From the NCBI RefSeq assembly GCF_017313085.1, contig NZ_JAFLNF010000004.1, forward strand, positions 124,001 to 188,000: 64,000 bases of DNA, written 5' to 3'. The notes below the pieces were generated by a model, which saw only the letters and a list, made by a program, of their open reading frames with translations, had not been told where the DNA came from and did not search any database. Shown here piece by piece: positions 53,034 through 60,983 of the stretch; the first letter of the stretch is position 1; each line of letters begins with the position of its first letter. This DNA is from Roseibium limicola (GTDB taxonomy: Bacteria > Pseudomonadota > Alphaproteobacteria > Rhizobiales > Stappiaceae). The translations under genes were made by a program, and so were the position numbers.

Positions 53034-53666
53034 TCAGGCTGTGCGTTTGACAAGGGGAAGCCCAAGCTCGAGCAAATCACGGCGGAGTTTTTCCGGGGAG
53101 GTGAAATGCAGGGCTTCCAGTCCGACTGCCTTTGCGCCTTCAACATTCTTTGGGGAGTCGTCGATAAAGACGCAGGCGGCGGCATTCAGGGCGTTGCGGC
53201 CAAGCAGCGCCTCGTAGATTCTGGCGTCCGGCTTGATGATCCGTTCTTCGGCGGAGACGACCGTATCGATGAAGGACGTCTTTAGGAAATCAAACCGTGT
53301 TGTGGCTTCCAGCCATTTCTCCGATGAGAAGTTGGTGATGGCATAAAGCGGCACATCGGCTTGTTTGAGTTCCTCAAGGATCTCGACCGTCCCGTCGATA
53401 GCGCCTGGGACCATGTCATGCCAGCGGTTGGAGTAAGCTGCGATCAGTTCAGCTTTTTCGGGGTGCTCTGCACTGAGTTCGGCCACTGCTTCAGCCCATC
53501 CGCGTCCCAGATCCTGCTGCAGGTTCCACTCCATTGAGCAGATGCGTGTAAGAAAATCCTCGCGTTCCGCAGCGTCTGGGATGAGACTCTGATAGAGGTG
53601 AATCGGGTCCCATTCGATCAGGACATTCCCGACATCAAAAACGACATGTGTAATGGCTGTGGCCAT
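53034..53666 (-). CDS. HAD-superfamily hydrolase, YihX-like phosphatase
   Basis: A 210-residue class I HAD enzyme. Motif I is VVFDVGNVLIEWD, with Gly where most phosphatases have the second Asp, as in YihX (alpha-D-glucose 1-phosphatase). AITNFSSEKW is motif II, and CVFIDDSPKNVEGA is motif IV with acidic metal ligands. The cap inserts after motif I. Glucose 1-phosphate or a similar sugar phosphate is a plausible substrate, and the phosphohexomutase is nearby. Converges with the deacetylase-family gene. Confidence 0.86.
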   Translation of the reverse strand: MATAITHVVFDVGNVLIEWDPIHLYQSLIPDAAEREDFLTRICSMEWNLQQDLGRGWAEAVAELSAEHPEKAELIAAYSNRWHDMVPGAIDGTVEILEELKQADVPLYAITNFSSEKWLEATTRFDFLKTSFIDTVVSAEERIIKPDARIYEALLGRNALNAAACVFIDDSPKNVEGAKAVGLEALHFTSPEKLRRDLLELGLPLVKRTA

Positions 53667-53752
53667 GAATGGCTCCTGAATTGAAAAAAGTACAGAGCTT
53701 GGCTGAACGTGCAGCTTGGAACGTGAAGTTGATAAATCTTCGGGGTAACTTT

Positions 53753-54661
53753 ATGGCACGTTTTGCCACATTTTTCCTGATGTTTGCTCTGCTTGTCTGT
53801 AGCGCCAGCTTAAGCGCCCGCGCCGAGCTGCCGCAGCGGTTCAGGCTAGGTCTGACGATCGGAACGGACGAAGGGACTCGTGAGCGGGTTGAGCCATTCC
53901 GTAGATATATGGAAAGCGTAGTCGACCGTCCCGTGGACCTGTTCCTGTTTGAAACGCTTGCAGAAACGGCAGCCGCTCTCAGCCAGAGCAACATCGACTA
54001 CGCCCGTCTTTCCCCAACGGCCTACGCATTTCTGGCGAAGTCCTGCGTGGGGTGTGTGACACCGCTGGTCACCTCTCGCCCGGATTCTGTGACGGGTCGG
54101 TTTCATGCTGTTCTGATCGCAATGAAGGGCGCATCAGCGCCGGGTAATCCGGGGCAGGGGCTAGAGGATTTGCGCGGAGGCAGGATCGGCATCGGCCCCC
54201 CAGACGCCGTTGCGACCCACCAGCTTTTTCTGACGCATATGCGGGCGCAGGGCAGGGCACCGGAACAGTTCTTTTCCCGGCTCGATACGGTCAGAACTCC
54301 ACTGGAAGGAATAGCCGGTCTTCTTGCCGGCACCCTGGATTGTGTCGTTGGGTGGAGTACAATGGCGGGAGATCCAGCAACAGGATACTCCGGCGGAACA
54401 TTGGCGGATTTCTTTCGCGAGACCAACGGCAGCACCTCGAAACTCGAGATTGTCTGGCAATCCGTCGCGCTGCCCTATACGGCGCATGTGGTTCGGGCAT
54501 CTCTGGATGAGGATTTGCGGCAGCGCTTGCAGAGTGCGCTGATCGATCTGCCGCAGGAGGCGCCTGATGTCTATCGGGCGATTGAGGGGGATGTGTTCCC
54601 GGGTGGATTTGAGCCGGTAAGCGAAGAGGACTACGCTGGTTATCTCCTGCTCGCCGAGTAG
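53753..54661 (+). CDS. PhnD-like phosphate/phosphonate substrate-binding protein, orphan
   Basis: A 302-residue predicted periplasmic protein. A signal peptide (FLMFALLVCSASLSARA) is followed by a PhnD-type binding fold: LGLTIGTDEGTRERVEPFRRYME, IDYARLSPTAYAFL, LEDLRGGRIGIGPPDA and TLDCVVGWS. No permease or ATPase gene is adjacent, so it is either a free binding protein or a sensor component. The ATG at 53753 begins the signal; an upstream in-frame ATG at 53669 adds a polar leader. Confidence 0.82.
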   Translation: MARFATFFLMFALLVCSASLSARAELPQRFRLGLTIGTDEGTRERVEPFRRYMESVVDRPVDLFLFETLAETAAALSQSNIDYARLSPTAYAFLAKSCVGCVTPLVTSRPDSVTGRFHAVLIAMKGASAPGNPGQGLEDLRGGRIGIGPPDAVATHQLFLTHMRAQGRAPEQFFSRLDTVRTPLEGIAGLLAGTLDCVVGWSTMAGDPATGYSGGTLADFFRETNGSTSKLEIVWQSVALPYTAHVVRASLDEDLRQRLQSALIDLPQEAPDVYRAIEGDVFPGGFEPVSEEDYAGYLLLAE

Positions 54662-54685
54662 GCGCCTGCGTTGCAGCAGAGCTGA

Positions 54686-55276
54686 TTACTCGATCTGCAC
54701 GGTTGTCGTCAGGCGAGGGCGCAAAAAGTAAATGTCTGAAAGCTGCACGCTCGACATCGATGGAAAGTATTTGGTCGTCAAACTGGCATAGGCCGGAACA
54801 AACGTCGAAGCAGTGTAGCCGATGACGAGTGACGTTCCGGCGAAGCTGATTTCATCAGGGATGGTAACCGGGGGTTCTGAGCCAGGTGCCCAGGGGGCGC
54901 CGCCCGTTCTGTTCCGGCTCCAGTCGACCGTAACGTCCCCGTCTTCGTCAAAGCTGACGCTGGCGACGATTACGTCCAGGGTTTCGTCGGTGTAGGGCTG
55001 CATGATCTGTTGGGCTGCATACATGACGTCTTGCATGTCGCTGGACGACACAATGTCGGCCTGAGCCACAAGATCTGCCACAGATCGGGCGGTCTGAGAG
55101 ACCTTTTGCTTCTGGTTCAAGGCAGTGGTGAATTCCGCCATGCCGACGAGCAAGAGAAGCAGAATGGGCAGGATGAGCGCGAATTCCACCGCAGCAACGC
55201 CCCGAGCATCGGTATTAAGCCGCGCAAGTTGACGTTGAAACAGACAGTGCGTGTGTTTGAGCATAAGCATCACCAC
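54686..55276 (-). CDS. TadE/TadG-like pilus assembly pseudopilin (second of pair)
   Basis: A 196-residue TadE-family protein. The N-terminal block has GVAAVEFALILPILLLLLVGMAEF, split here as RGVAAVEFA then a hydrophobic helix from about residue 31 to 52, the TadE-like motif cleaved and processed by the Flp peptidase in relatives. The periplasmic rest has no other known domain. It overlaps the upstream TadE gene by 7 bases. Minor pilins of the Flp system; role in surface adhesion by analogy. Confidence 0.87.
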   Translation of the reverse strand: MVMLMLKHTHCLFQRQLARLNTDARGVAAVEFALILPILLLLLVGMAEFTTALNQKQKVSQTARSVADLVAQADIVSSSDMQDVMYAAQQIMQPYTDETLDVIVASVSFDEDGDVTVDWSRNRTGGAPWAPGSEPPVTIPDEISFAGTSLVIGYTASTFVPAYASLTTKYFPSMSSVQLSDIYFLRPRLTTTVQIE

Positions 55277-55863
55277 GGGAACGGCTCATTTCTGAAAACG
55301 ACGGTCGTGTAGAGACGCCGAGACATGTCGGAGGTGTCGCCGCTGTCTGTGTTCATGAGGGAGGTGAACATCGGCCACTCATAAACGACGCGGGCAATCA
55401 CAATGTCGCTAGCGCCGCCAATGCTAAAGGCGGGATCTTCTTCCAGCTCGCCATCATCATCAACCAGGCTGTCGATGTCTGACAGGCTTTGGAAGTCGGA
55501 AAACGTCTGGATGTCGACGGTCAACCGGCTCTCATTGCACAGGACCCGCGTCATGCGACCACACAATTCTGTCTTGAACGCGGCTTTGGAGACGCCGGAC
55601 TTCATGGCCTGACCGGTGCGGATCTGGCGTGTCGTCTCCAGTGCCGCGTAATCCAGGATCCGGTTGACGAAGAACGCCAGCCCGAACTCGATCAGCCCAA
55701 GCAGCAGCATAAAGAATGGTAAGGCAATCATGCTGAATTCGATCGCAGTGACACCGCCTTCATCGCTGGCAACTCTTCGAAGCTTTCGTGGCAGAAAGCG
55801 ACTTAGAAAGCCGCGACGTGCAGGATCTTGCGGAAGACTGGAGCTGTTGCGTCCTGACGCCAT
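55270..55863 (-). CDS. TadE-family pilus assembly protein
   Basis: A 197-residue minor pseudopilin. A basic N-terminus of about 36 residues precedes GVTAIEFSMIALPFFMLL, the TadE motif with its Glu at the +5-like position. The rest is periplasmic with two Cys. First of an overlapping pair with the TadG-like gene; the secretin-N-domain gene lies 13 bases upstream, so all three form one transcript. Confidence 0.88.
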   Translation of the reverse strand: MASGRNSSSLPQDPARRGFLSRFLPRKLRRVASDEGGVTAIEFSMIALPFFMLLLGLIEFGLAFFVNRILDYAALETTRQIRTGQAMKSGVSKAAFKTELCGRMTRVLCNESRLTVDIQTFSDFQSLSDIDSLVDDDGELEEDPAFSIGGASDIVIARVVYEWPMFTSLMNTDSGDTSDMSRRLYTTVVFRNEPFPW

Positions 55864-55876
55864 ATATATAAAGCCT

Positions 55877-56338
55877 TTAACGCGCCTGCCCGCCTGCAGC
55901 GTCCTGAGACATGCCGTTCAGAGTGGTTGATTGCCCCTGAACCCCGGCGAAAAATTCCGGGCTGTCACCGACGCGAAGCGTGGGATTGCAAATCGGAGTG
56001 CATGAGTAGGTCTGTCGATTGACGTTGCGAGTAACAGTAACAGTGTCATCCTCGGAGAACTGAACGACGATCATCTCATCGATGATCGGCTCATTGTTGG
56101 CATCCAGGATGATGAGGTTGGTTGAACCGAAGGCCTTGCCCGTCACAACGAGAGTCGAGCGGTCGTGAATAGAGACATCGGCGATGAACGGGTTGCCAAT
56201 CACCACGGTGCTTGCCTCTTCTTCTATCCGGAACACCTTAGCCCGATCGACCGCGACGTAGATCGTCGCGTCGTCTTCAGCCGCATAGGCGTTGTGGGCA
56301 GATAGCATAAGCATGGCCAACAGAACCAATCTTGACAT
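55877..56338 (-). CDS. Standalone pilus/secretin N-terminal domain protein (CpaC-N-like)
   Basis: A 153-residue secreted protein. A signal peptide (LVLLAMLMLSAHNAYA) is followed by one T2SS/T3SS-type secretin N domain: IYVAVDRAKVFRIEEEAS, VVIGNPFIADVSIHD and VTGKAFGSTNLIILD, the same block that opens CpaC. There is no secretin barrel. Two Cys near residue 110 may form a disulfide. The ATG at 56338 follows GGAGC; another ATG is 21 bases upstream. It probably modulates or caps the CpaC secretin, and is first in the minus-strand tadE/tadG unit. Confidence 0.8.
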   Translation of the reverse strand: MSRLVLLAMLMLSAHNAYAAEDDATIYVAVDRAKVFRIEEEASTVVIGNPFIADVSIHDRSTLVVTGKAFGSTNLIILDANNEPIIDEMIVVQFSEDDTVTVTRNVNRQTYSCTPICNPTLRVGDSPEFFAGVQGQSTTLNGMSQDAAGGQAR

Positions 56339-56883
56339 TAAAGTTGCTCCGGAACCCATGACTTACTCCATTTGCGAGAGGGTATATGCCCTTGTACCGA
56401 TATCTTGGTGAATGAAGAGCTAACAGCGCTCGAATCCCTAGCGGGAAGCTGCAAATTGTGGCGGTTTGCTTTGTCCCGGCACTGCCAAAGTATAGGTCGT
56501 GCCGAGAATTGCACTTTCTGGATATAGCTGCCTGTTTGAATTCGGCAGAAGCTCTTGAGCGTACTTTCTACAAAAGAGAAGGAGGCTCCTCGGTGGTGAA
56601 GAGGTTGTGTTATTGAGTGAATTTATTCAAAAGAATAAAGTTTTAATTATTTTTTACTTAAAATATGCCTGTATTTATAAAATTAGAACGGGAAAATTAA
56701 TAAAATTGTAAGCATACACTGTGTTAACCATAGGTATTTATCGCAAGATTTTCTTTTAATTCGCCTTGAGGTTTAACCTATTTGAAACCCGTGGAGGCTA
56801 GTTTGAGGGAGTTCGAACGGTCGAGGACAAGTCCGACGGACCCGAAGCTGTCAAATATCAAGTGGTTAAGTAGGAGCAAACAG
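56339..56883. other. Intergenic region between divergent pilus operons
   Basis: A 545-base stretch between the minus-strand pilus genes and flp. The part from 56610 to 56760 is strongly AT-rich and likely holds the promoters. It contains TTAACCAT (56724-56731) and a possible TTGAGT-17-TAAAGT pair starting at 56613. No credible gene is seen; an upstream frame extension of flp is polar and not pilin-like. Confidence 0.6.
56724..56731 (+). promoter_or_regulatory. TTAACCAT motif, possible CtrA half-site upstream of flp
   Basis: TTAACCAT lies 152 bases before the flp ATG. It equals the half-site bound by CtrA in Caulobacter, where CtrA activates the pilin gene. A second copy lies before cpaB at 57947. 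No TTAA stands at the expected seven-base distance. Confidence 0.35.
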
Positions 56884-57060
56884 ATGACTAACCTTTTCGC
56901 ACGTTTCGCTAATGATGAGTCCGGCGCTACCGCAATTGAATACGGTCTGATCGCAGGCCTCCTGGCCGTTGCAATTATCGGTATTCTTGGCACCATGGGT
57001 GGCAGCCTTGGTGACATTTTCTCCGATATCAACGCTGGCCTGACATCCGCTGCAAGCTAA
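56884..57060 (+). CDS. flp: Flp family type IVb pilin
   Basis: A 58-residue prepilin, the major pilus subunit. The leader ends in Gly14; cleavage before ATAIEYGLIAGLLA gives a 44-residue mature pilin with the essential Glu5 and Tyr6 (Glu19 and Tyr20 of the precursor). The hydrophobic helix runs to about residue 40. A GGAG binding site lies 6 bases before the ATG. The peptidase CpaA is encoded just downstream, after a terminator that makes flp a separate, probably abundant message. Confidence 0.95.
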   Translation: MTNLFARFANDESGATAIEYGLIAGLLAVAIIGILGTMGGSLGDIFSDINAGLTSAAS

Positions 57061-57124
57061 TTCGTGATAACTTTCTTATCCAAGGCTTGAGGATTTTTTA
57101 AACCTCGCCTAGCATAAGCGATCG

Positions 57125-57154
57125 AAAGCGGGCCTTAGGGCCCGCTTTTTATTT
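57125..57154 (+). terminator. Rho-independent terminator after flp
   Basis: A 10-bp perfect stem (57125-57134 with 57139-57148), TTAG loop and a T-rich tail. It lies 64 bases past the flp stop and separates it from cpaA. Confidence 0.9.
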
Positions 57155-57212
57155 GTCTTCTTATAACGCTACTTTTTATCATCGGCGCCACTGGTAGGAG
57201 TGCGACCGCAAA

Positions 57213-57728
57213 ATGATTGTATTTGGAATCCTGACCATTTTTCCTGCGCTTGTCGCTTTGGCTGCCGTCAGTGACTTGCTCACGATGAAGATCCCAAACT
57301 GGCTCAACCTTCTGCTTGTGGCGGGCTTTATCATTGCAGCCGCTTTTGCGGGGCTGAGTTTGGCGGAGTGGGGCCTGCATGGATTGGCGTGTGCCGTAGT
57401 TTTCGTCGTCTGCTTCACGATGTTTGTATTGGGGTGGATGGGTGGGGGAGACGCCAAGCTTGCCAGTGCGATCGCACTTTGGCTCGGGTGGACCCCGGTG
57501 CTGTTGGCTTTTGCTTTTTGGACGGCGGTCTACGGCGCTGTACTGACAGCTTTCATCCTGATTTTTCGCAGAGCAATTCCGGTGTTACCGGGGCCATTTG
57601 GCCGGATGGGATGGCTGCTGCGCTTGCATGACCAGAAAACCGGCATTCCCTACGGCATCGCACTTGCCGCTGCTGCCCTGCAGGTATTTCCACGCAGCGT
57701 ATGGTTCGCGCTCTTGGGAAGCGGTTAG
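57213..57728 (+). CDS. cpaA: Prepilin peptidase CpaA/TadV
   Basis: A 171-residue inner-membrane aspartic peptidase that removes the leader from Flp and the TadE/G-type pseudopilins. Five to six hydrophobic helices are visible, with the first Asp in AVSDLLTMKIPNWL and the second in WMGGGDAKLASA, the GxGD active-site pair. Length is typical of the short TadV type without the methylase domain. Stands between flp and the cpaB operon. Confidence 0.92.
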   Translation: MIVFGILTIFPALVALAAVSDLLTMKIPNWLNLLLVAGFIIAAAFAGLSLAEWGLHGLACAVVFVVCFTMFVLGWMGGGDAKLASAIALWLGWTPVLLAFAFWTAVYGAVLTAFILIFRRAIPVLPGPFGRMGWLLRLHDQKTGIPYGIALAAAALQVFPRSVWFALLGSG

Positions 57729-57917
57729 GATTGAGCAGGTCTTGTCTGGGTTCCGTGGGCGGAATCTGCCCTAAGGGCGCGACTTCTCGATCTGCAATGC
57801 GTTGATTTATGAAAATTTGCGGAAAGATGTAGGGCAGATTGCCGCCAAGTTCGACATCCTCTTGATAGAATTCCTAAGCTTTCTGTGCGGATTAATAAAA
57901 TAATCATTTAGGTTAAA

Positions 57918-57947
57918 TTGCGTTAACTTTGTCTTCTCATGTATAAT
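57918..57947 (+). promoter_or_regulatory. Candidate promoter of the cpaB operon
   Basis: TTGCGT at 57918-57923 and a perfect TATAAT at 57942-57947, spaced by 18 bases, about 80 bases before the cpaB ATG. The -10 is exact but the -35 is weak (three of six). Confidence 0.4.
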
Positions 57948-57954
57948 TAACCAT
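57947..57954 (+). promoter_or_regulatory. TTAACCAT motif, possible CtrA half-site upstream of cpaB
   Basis: A second exact TTAACCAT, overlapping the end of the candidate -10. Just upstream, TTAA at 57913 and TTAAC at 57923 are six bases apart, one short of the CtrA full site. See the matching copy upstream of flp. Confidence 0.35.
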
Positions 57955-58028
57955 GTTTTGACGATTTGCACGCCACACTGGCTTCCACAGGCGCTTTTTC
58001 GCGCCATCCGGACATGTGGAAGCAAGTG

Positions 58029-58802
58029 ATGAAGTACGCCCGTCTTCTCGTTCTCGGTGTGGCTCTCGGGGCTGGTCTAATTGCAGCCCGTCTTGTCATG
58101 AACACTGGAGCATCCGATACGCAGCAAAGCCTGCTGCCTGACCCTTCTGAAATTAATCAGGAGCAAGTGCTTGTTGCTGCCCGCGACATTCCACCAGGCA
58201 ACAAGCTGACCGGCGGAGACCTGAAGTGGGCTCCCTGGCCAGCAGATGCTTTGCCTCAGGATGCGATTGTGAAATCAGGAACACCAGAAGGCCGGGATGA
58301 ATATGCCGGCCAACTGGCGAAGGCCATGATCTTTTCCGGTGAGCCGATACGCCCACAGCGTCTGGTCAACACCGACCGGGGCTATATGGCGGCAATCCTT
58401 CCCAAGGGAAAACGAGCCATTTCGGTTGGGGTCGCGACTGAAACCACCGCCGGTGGCTTTATTCTTCCTGGCGACAAGGTCGATCTTCTTCTGACGCGCA
58501 ATGACCGCGGCGGTCAGGGCGTCCAGACTGAAACCATCCTGGAAAACATCCGCATCCTCGCCATCGATACGGTGACCGTAGGAGAACGGGAAGAGAAGAC
58601 ATTGTCTCCGAAGCGGACGGCGACGTTGGAACTGACCCCGCAGCAGGCGGAAACGGTGGCACAGGCGCAAAAGCTTGGAACGATTGACCTGGCTTTGCGT
58701 AGCGCCGCGGATTCTTCAGACACAGAAGAAGCCGAACCGCAGCGCAAGGGTGGAGTGAGTTTCGTGAAATACGGTGTGACAACTCAGGCGACAGCGCAAT
58801 GA
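58029..58802 (+). CDS. cpaB: Flp pilus assembly protein CpaB
   Basis: A 257-residue inner-membrane-anchored periplasmic protein (RcpC/CpaB). The N-terminal helix (LLVLGVALGAGLIAARLVM) anchors it, a SAF-like domain follows with VLVAARDIPPGNKLTGGDLKWAPWP, and MAAILPKGKRAISVGV and LPGDKVDLLLTRND are conserved later. It stabilises or positions the secretin. The ATG at 58029 is chosen because GGAAG lies 7 bases upstream; an ATG at 58014 is possible. Overlaps cpaC by 4 bases. Confidence 0.93.
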   Translation: MKYARLLVLGVALGAGLIAARLVMNTGASDTQQSLLPDPSEINQEQVLVAARDIPPGNKLTGGDLKWAPWPADALPQDAIVKSGTPEGRDEYAGQLAKAMIFSGEPIRPQRLVNTDRGYMAAILPKGKRAISVGVATETTAGGFILPGDKVDLLLTRNDRGGQGVQTETILENIRILAIDTVTVGEREEKTLSPKRTATLELTPQQAETVAQAQKLGTIDLALRSAADSSDTEEAEPQRKGGVSFVKYGVTTQATAQ

Positions 58803-60247
58803 TTTCGATGCAACAGATAGTAAAGCGCAAAGACTTTAAGGCGTGCCTTCTGCTGATCAGCACCTGGCTCTTCGCCGCAGCGCTCATAGCAGTTCTGCTG
58901 CCAACCGGTGCCAAGGCACAGGGGGCTTTCCCAAAACAGATCCATGTGGCGTCCGGTCAGCAAGTGACCGACAAGCAGCTTCAGGTTGGCATCGGCCGGT
59001 CGGTCGTAATTGACCTGGCTGAAGAAGTCGCCGACGTGCTGGTCTCCAACCCGGCGATAGCAGATGCAGTCGTGCGCAGCCGCCATCGGGTGTTTGTTCT
59101 GGGCAATGCCGCCGGTCAGGCGAACCTGGTTCTCTTTGCCCGCAGTGGACGGGAGTTGGCAAGCTTCGACCTGCGCGTCGAACCCGATACGACCGATCTG
59201 ACACAGCTGATCCGCCGGGCCATTCCCAGTTCGCGTATTCAGGCTGAGTCGCTGAACGGCAGTCTGATCCTCTCGGGCAAGGCTGACAGTACAGCTGACG
59301 CTCAGAAGGCCGCTGACCTGGCAGCCCGGTTCTCTGGTCCTGACATCAAGTCGACAGCAATTCTCAATATGATCGAGGTCTCGGGCAGTGACCAGGTCTT
59401 GCTGAAGGTCACTGTCGCTGAGGTGGACCGTTCTGTCATCAAGCAGCTGGGGCTCAATCTCTCCGGCAGCGTTGGAGTTGGCAATTACACGGCGGGCTTC
59501 AACAACTCCACGTCCTTCACCGTCAACACCGATGCGGTCAACCAGTCAATCCTGTCCGGTGTCATGAACGCCGGCGGAACCAGCCTGGCTGCGTCTGTCG
59601 AAGCTTTACAGCGTGAAGGGGTCATCCGGACCCTCGCGGAGCCAACACTGACCGCCATCTCGGGTGAAAACGCCAGCTTCCTGGCGGGGGGTGAATTTCC
59701 GATCCCGATCAGTGAATCAGACGGTCAGGTTTCCGTCGAGTTCAAGAAGTTCGGTGTCGGCCTCGACTTCACGCCGGTGGTTCAGTCGGGCGGGCGGATC
59801 AACATGAGGGTCAAGACAGAAGTCAGTGAGCTTTCCAGCGAAGGCGCGGTGACTGTCGGCAGCATTTCGATCTCGGCGCTGAAGGTTCGCCGGGCAGAAT
59901 CGACCATCGAATTGCCCTCGGGCGGAACATTGGTCATGGCTGGGCTTCTGAAAGAATCTTATCAGCAGGCGATCAGCGGAGTGCCCGGACTGATGCAGGT
60001 TCCTATCCTCGGAAGCCTGTTCAAGAGCCGTGACTTCCTGCGCAAGCAGACTGAGTTGGTGGTCTTCGTAACGCCTTACACGGTCAACCCGGTCGCGCCT
60101 TCAAAGCTCGTACGTCCAGATAAGAATCTTCTCCCGCCAACAGATGCGGAATCCATTTTCTTTAATCGGCTCAACAAGATCTTCAAGACTGGCGGAAATG
60201 CTCCGACGGGTGAATATCGTGGCCAAGTCGGATTTATCTACAAATGA
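58799..60247 (+). CDS. cpaC: Flp pilus secretin CpaC
   Basis: A 482-residue outer-membrane secretin through which the pilus is extruded. A signal region precedes the pilus N-domain (VASGQQVTDKQLQVGIGRSVVIDL), a BON-like segment follows (LNGSLILSGKADSTADAQKA), and the secretin core begins near residue 200 with VLLKVTVAEVDRSVIKQLG and contains VPGLMQVPILGSLFKS near the end. Overlaps cpaB by ATGA and cpaD by 4 bases. Confidence 0.95.
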   Translation: MISMQQIVKRKDFKACLLLISTWLFAAALIAVLLPTGAKAQGAFPKQIHVASGQQVTDKQLQVGIGRSVVIDLAEEVADVLVSNPAIADAVVRSRHRVFVLGNAAGQANLVLFARSGRELASFDLRVEPDTTDLTQLIRRAIPSSRIQAESLNGSLILSGKADSTADAQKAADLAARFSGPDIKSTAILNMIEVSGSDQVLLKVTVAEVDRSVIKQLGLNLSGSVGVGNYTAGFNNSTSFTVNTDAVNQSILSGVMNAGGTSLAASVEALQREGVIRTLAEPTLTAISGENASFLAGGEFPIPISESDGQVSVEFKKFGVGLDFTPVVQSGGRINMRVKTEVSELSSEGAVTVGSISISALKVRRAESTIELPSGGTLVMAGLLKESYQQAISGVPGLMQVPILGSLFKSRDFLRKQTELVVFVTPYTVNPVAPSKLVRPDKNLLPPTDAESIFFNRLNKIFKTGGNAPTGEYRGQVGFIYK

Positions 60248-60975
60248 GGCGCCCGATGAGCAGCAATAGAGACAGTCGCTTTTTGCGGATGCAGCGCCTA
60301 GCGATCTTGGGCGGAATTTTGGCAACACTCGCGGCCTGCCAGAACGGGCAGACGGCCATGGGCACCGATCATCTCCTGGCCGCCAACGATTACCGGCTGC
60401 GTCATCCGATCGTATTGACCGAAGCCATGGAAACGCTGGATTTGCCGATTGGCTTCTCCAGCCGCAATCTGGGCCCGCACCTGTCAGGCAGCGTGACGGC
60501 CTTCGGTGCCGATGCACGCTCCAGAGGCAACGGCCGGGTTGAGATTCTGATCCCGTCGGGCGCGGCCAATGAAAGTGCGGTTCATTCTCTGACACCACAA
60601 ATTCGCAAGGCGCTGGCGCAAGGTGGAGTTGCGCGCGGATCCCAGATGCTGCGGACCTATGCAGTCGAAGATCCCAATGCAGAAGCTCCGATCCGGCTGG
60701 CATACGCGCGAATGCAGGCTGTTGCAGGCCCTTGCGGTGAATGGCCCGAAAACATCGGTGGTGGGGTCAATCAGAATATTGGCTACCACAACTACGGTTG
60801 TGCCACCCAGTCGAACCTGGCAGCGATGGTAGAGAATCCAGCTGATCTGCTGGCCCCGCGTGCCATGGCCCCGGCGGATCAGCAGCGCCGGGCAGTCGTG
60901 TTCGAAGGATATCGCAACGGTTCCGGAACGACGAGCACCTATACCGAAGGTGTAGGCGCGAATGTATCCGAGTAG
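60244..60975 (+). CDS. cpaD: Pilus assembly lipoprotein CpaD
   Basis: A 243-residue protein with a lipobox (LATLAAC, lipid Cys near residue 31) and the CpaD domain with ENPADLLAPRAMAPADQQRR near the C-terminus. In Caulobacter and relatives CpaD is an outer-membrane lipoprotein pilotin-like partner for the CpaC secretin. The stop of cpaC overlaps its ATG; a second ATG at 60256 is possible. cpaE follows 8 bases downstream. Confidence 0.92.
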   Translation: MRRPMSSNRDSRFLRMQRLAILGGILATLAACQNGQTAMGTDHLLAANDYRLRHPIVLTEAMETLDLPIGFSSRNLGPHLSGSVTAFGADARSRGNGRVEILIPSGAANESAVHSLTPQIRKALAQGGVARGSQMLRTYAVEDPNAEAPIRLAYARMQAVAGPCGEWPENIGGGVNQNIGYHNYGCATQSNLAAMVENPADLLAPRAMAPADQQRRAVVFEGYRNGSGTTSTYTEGVGANVSE

Positions 60976-60983
60976 GAACGTCG

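Larger units (their letters stand above)
57729..58028. other. Intergenic region upstream of cpaB
   Basis: A 300-base gap without a credible gene. The part nearest cpaB (57890-57960) is AT-rich, with a TATAAT and several TTAA-type motifs, and is the likely promoter of the cpaBCDEF-tad operon. Confidence 0.6.
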
